Source: DATAES01 sp036493595
GTDB lineage: Bacteria > Actinomycetota > Acidimicrobiia > Acidimicrobiales > JACDCH01
Length of the DNA stretch: 64,000 nucleotides
Direction: 5' to 3'
NCBI GenBank assembly: GCA_036493595.1
Contig: DASXPN010000093.1
Coordinates: forward strand, 46,683 to 110,682
Part shown: in pieces, positions 62,428 through 64,000 of the stretch
How positions within the stretch are numbered: position 1 is the first letter of the stretch
How the letters are laid out: each line of letters opens with the position of its first letter
Translations under genes and position numbers: made by a program
The notes under the pieces: model-generated
Told to the model about the DNA's origin: nothing
What the model saw: only the letters and a program-made list of their open reading frames with translations
Database searches by the model: none

Positions 62428-64000
62428 ATGCGCGCCGGCGACGACATGCCCCGCGGTGAGCGCCGATCGCGCCGCCGTGAGCACCGCCCCCGCGGGCGGG
62501 TCATTCTCATCGTCGTCGCCGTGGCCCTGTTCATCCTCGTCACGACGCTGCGCAGCGTCGCGTCGTTCTACACGGACTACCTCTGGTTCAACTCGATCGG
62601 CCAGACCGGTGTCTGGCGCGGTGTGCTCGGCACGAAGATCGGTTTGGCCGTCGTCTTCATCGGCCTGTTCTTCGCGCTCATGTGGGTCAACCTGCTGATT
62701 GCAGATCGCCTCGCGCCGAGGTTCCGTCCCGCCGGTCCTGAAGAAGAACTGATCGAGCGCTACCACGAGATCATCGGGCAGCGTCAGGGGGCGCTGCGGA
62801 TCGGTATCGCCGCGCTGTTCGCCGTGATCGCCGGCGCCGGCGCCGCGGGCGAGTGGAACGAGTACCTGCTGTTCCGCAACTACGTGTCGTTCGGCGTCAA
62901 GGATCCGCAGTTCCACAAGGACATCGGCTTCTACGTCTTCCAGCTGCCGTTCCTCGGCTGGATCGTCGGCTGGTTGTTCGCCGCGTTCGTCATCGTCTTC
63001 ATCGTCACCGCGGTCGCGCATTACCTCAACGGCGGCATCCGCGTGCAGACGCCGTTCCAACGCGTGACGCCGCAAGTGAAGGCGCACCTGTCCGTGCTGC
63101 TGGCGTTGTTGGCGCTGACCAAGGCGGGCCTCTACTACCTCCAGCAGTTCTCGCTCACGACGTCGACTCGCGGGACCGTCGACGGCGCCACCTACACCGA
63201 CGTCCACACGCAGCTCCCGGCCATCCGTCTGCTGTTGATCATCTCGCTGTTCTCCGTCGCGCTGTTCCTCTACAACATCTTCCGCCGCGGCTGGGTGCTG
63301 CCGGTGCTCGGTGTCGGCCTCTGGGCGTTCGTCGCGGTGGTTGCGGGCTCGATCGTGCCGGCGCTGGTGCAGAAGTTCCGGGTCGAGCCGCAGGAGTCGA
63401 CGCGGGAGCGGCCCTACATCGAACGCAACATCACGGCGACGAGAGCGGCGATGAACCTCGCCAACGTCGAGGTGACCGACTTCGGCAACGACACCTCGCT
63501 GACGACCAACGATCTGCTGTCGAACAGCGACACCGTCGGCAACATCCGGCTGTGGGATCCGAACATCATCCCCAACACGTATCGCGCGCTGCAGGCGCTC
63601 AAGCCCTTCTACAAGATCGAAGACGTCGACGTCGACCGGTACACCATCAACGGCCAGAAGACGCAGGTCGTGCTCTCGGCCCGCGAGTTGAACTCGGGGG
63701 GCGCGCCGCAGCAGTCCTGGGAGGGCACGCACCTCGCGTTCACCCACGGCTACGGACTGGTGATGTCGAGCTCGAGCAAGCTCACACAGGACGGCCAACC
63801 GGATCAGCTCATCCGCGGCATTCCCATCACCAACGACACGAACATCAAGCTCGACCAGCCCGGCATCTACTTCGGTCAGGGCCTCGACGGCTACGTCGTC
63901 GTCAACTCCAAGCGCCAGGAGATCGACTACGAGGACACGGGCGGCAACAACGTGTCCACGACCTACAGCGGCAGCGACGGGATCCAGCTGAGCTCGTGGA
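62428..64000 (+). CDS. UPF0182-family membrane protein, N-terminal part
   Basis: The first 524 residues are visible; the gene runs off the window (family members have 900-1000). A basic N-terminus (RGERRSRRREHRPRGR) precedes seven membrane helices to about residue 310, with the motifs YTDYLWFNSIGQTGVW, WNEYLLFRNYVSFGVKDPQFHKDIGFYVFQLPFL and HYLNGGIRVQ. The following external part has RPYIERNITATRAAMNL and LWDPNIIPNTYRALQALKPFY, hallmarks of UPF0182 proteins of actinobacteria. Function unknown. The ATG at 62428 is supported by a -10 box nine bases upstream; a second ATG at 62446 is possible. Confidence 0.93.
   Translation, partial: MRAGDDMPRGERRSRRREHRPRGRVILIVVAVALFILVTTLRSVASFYTDYLWFNSIGQTGVWRGVLGTKIGLAVVFIGLFFALMWVNLLIADRLAPRFRPAGPEEELIERYHEIIGQRQGALRIGIAALFAVIAGAGAAGEWNEYLLFRNYVSFGVKDPQFHKDIGFYVFQLPFLGWIVGWLFAAFVIVFIVTAVAHYLNGGIRVQTPFQRVTPQVKAHLSVLLALLALTKAGLYYLQQFSLTTSTRGTVDGATYTDVHTQLPAIRLLLIISLFSVALFLYNIFRRGWVLPVLGVGLWAFVAVVAGSIVPALVQKFRVEPQESTRERPYIERNITATRAAMNLANVEVTDFGNDTSLTTNDLLSNSDTVGNIRLWDPNIIPNTYRALQALKPFYKIEDVDVDRYTINGQKTQVVLSARELNSGGAPQQSWEGTHLAFTHGYGLVMSSSSKLTQDGQPDQLIRGIPITNDTNIKLDQPGIYFGQGLDGYVVVNSKRQEIDYEDTGGNNVSTTYSGSDGIQLSSW

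Noticed and set aside
62284..63798. 504-codon minus-strand frame opposite the UPF0182 gene
   Set aside because: The plus-strand frame from 62428 has membrane helices and family motifs to the window end; the minus frame is charged low-complexity sequence.

Overview
The window is high-GC, gene-dense bacterial chromosome without rRNA, tRNA, phage, insertion-sequence or CRISPR genes that I can see. Two WhiB-type iron-sulfur proteins, two proteins with the GWW..S.G.WYPP tryptophan motif (DUF2510-like), an ECF sigma/anti-sigma pair with a GGAAC/CGTT promoter, a Lon-like PDZ protease and a Mycobacterium-type MoxR/VWA pair all point to Actinomycetota. The mix (MreB without mreCD beside it, DivIVA fusion, WRHPSEL-type protease N-terminus) suggests Acidimicrobiia or a relative, but that is an inference.

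Layout: 1-5.3 kb holds one-carbon metabolism (end of purH, folD, metF) and a TPR protein. 5.3-9.8 kb holds TCA enzymes icd and mdh around an aldehyde dehydrogenase. 9.8-13.5 kb has a DNA glycosylase/SCP2 pair diverging from an unexplained three-gene operon built around a stand-alone phosphohistidine swivelling domain. 13.5-19.3 kb has a DedA protein, a proton-pumping pyrophosphatase and a cell-wall glycosidase-like protein. 19.3-23.5 kb is the most unusual region: a two-domain glycosyltransferase diverging from a PqqD-like protein, an HprK-like kinase, a small Tat-exported threonine-rich peptide and a nucleotidyltransferase, which looks like a peptide-modifying cassette. 23.5-27 kb is sdhCAB. 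27-36 kb has GH2 and GH1 glycosidases, a MoxR ATPase and VWA protein, a lipoprotein and a macrodomain protein. 36-39 kb has two WhiB genes, formiminotransferase and the sigma/anti-sigma pair. 39-45 kb has polyphosphate kinase, a Nudix hydrolase, a SenX3-like kinase and an MFS protein. 45-50 kb has a zincin-like protein, an SDR, a degenerate HtrA, moaE and mreB. 50-54 kb is bioA-bioF-bioD plus a HEAT-repeat protein. 54-64 kb has a YlbL-type protease, a large histidine kinase overlapping a FecR-like protein, a DivIVA fusion and the start of a UPF0182 membrane protein.

Two sequence-level patterns run through the window. First, about twenty genes have a TANNNT -10 hexamer ending only 6-9 bases before an ATG or GTG and no Shine-Dalgarno sequence, so leaderless transcripts seem to be a main initiation mode. 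Second, a short element (CCGAATGTTGG ... CCGGAGTT, in two copies enclosing a 30-base near-palindrome) sits in four of the convergent gene junctions and nowhere else that I found.

How genes work together: FolD, MetF, PurH and the formiminotransferase share folate one-carbon units; Icd, SdhCAB and Mdh are three TCA steps; polyphosphate kinase, the pyrophosphatase and the Nudix enzyme handle phosphate and pyrophosphate; the bio genes make biotin from pimeloyl-thioester to dethiobiotin, with bioB elsewhere.
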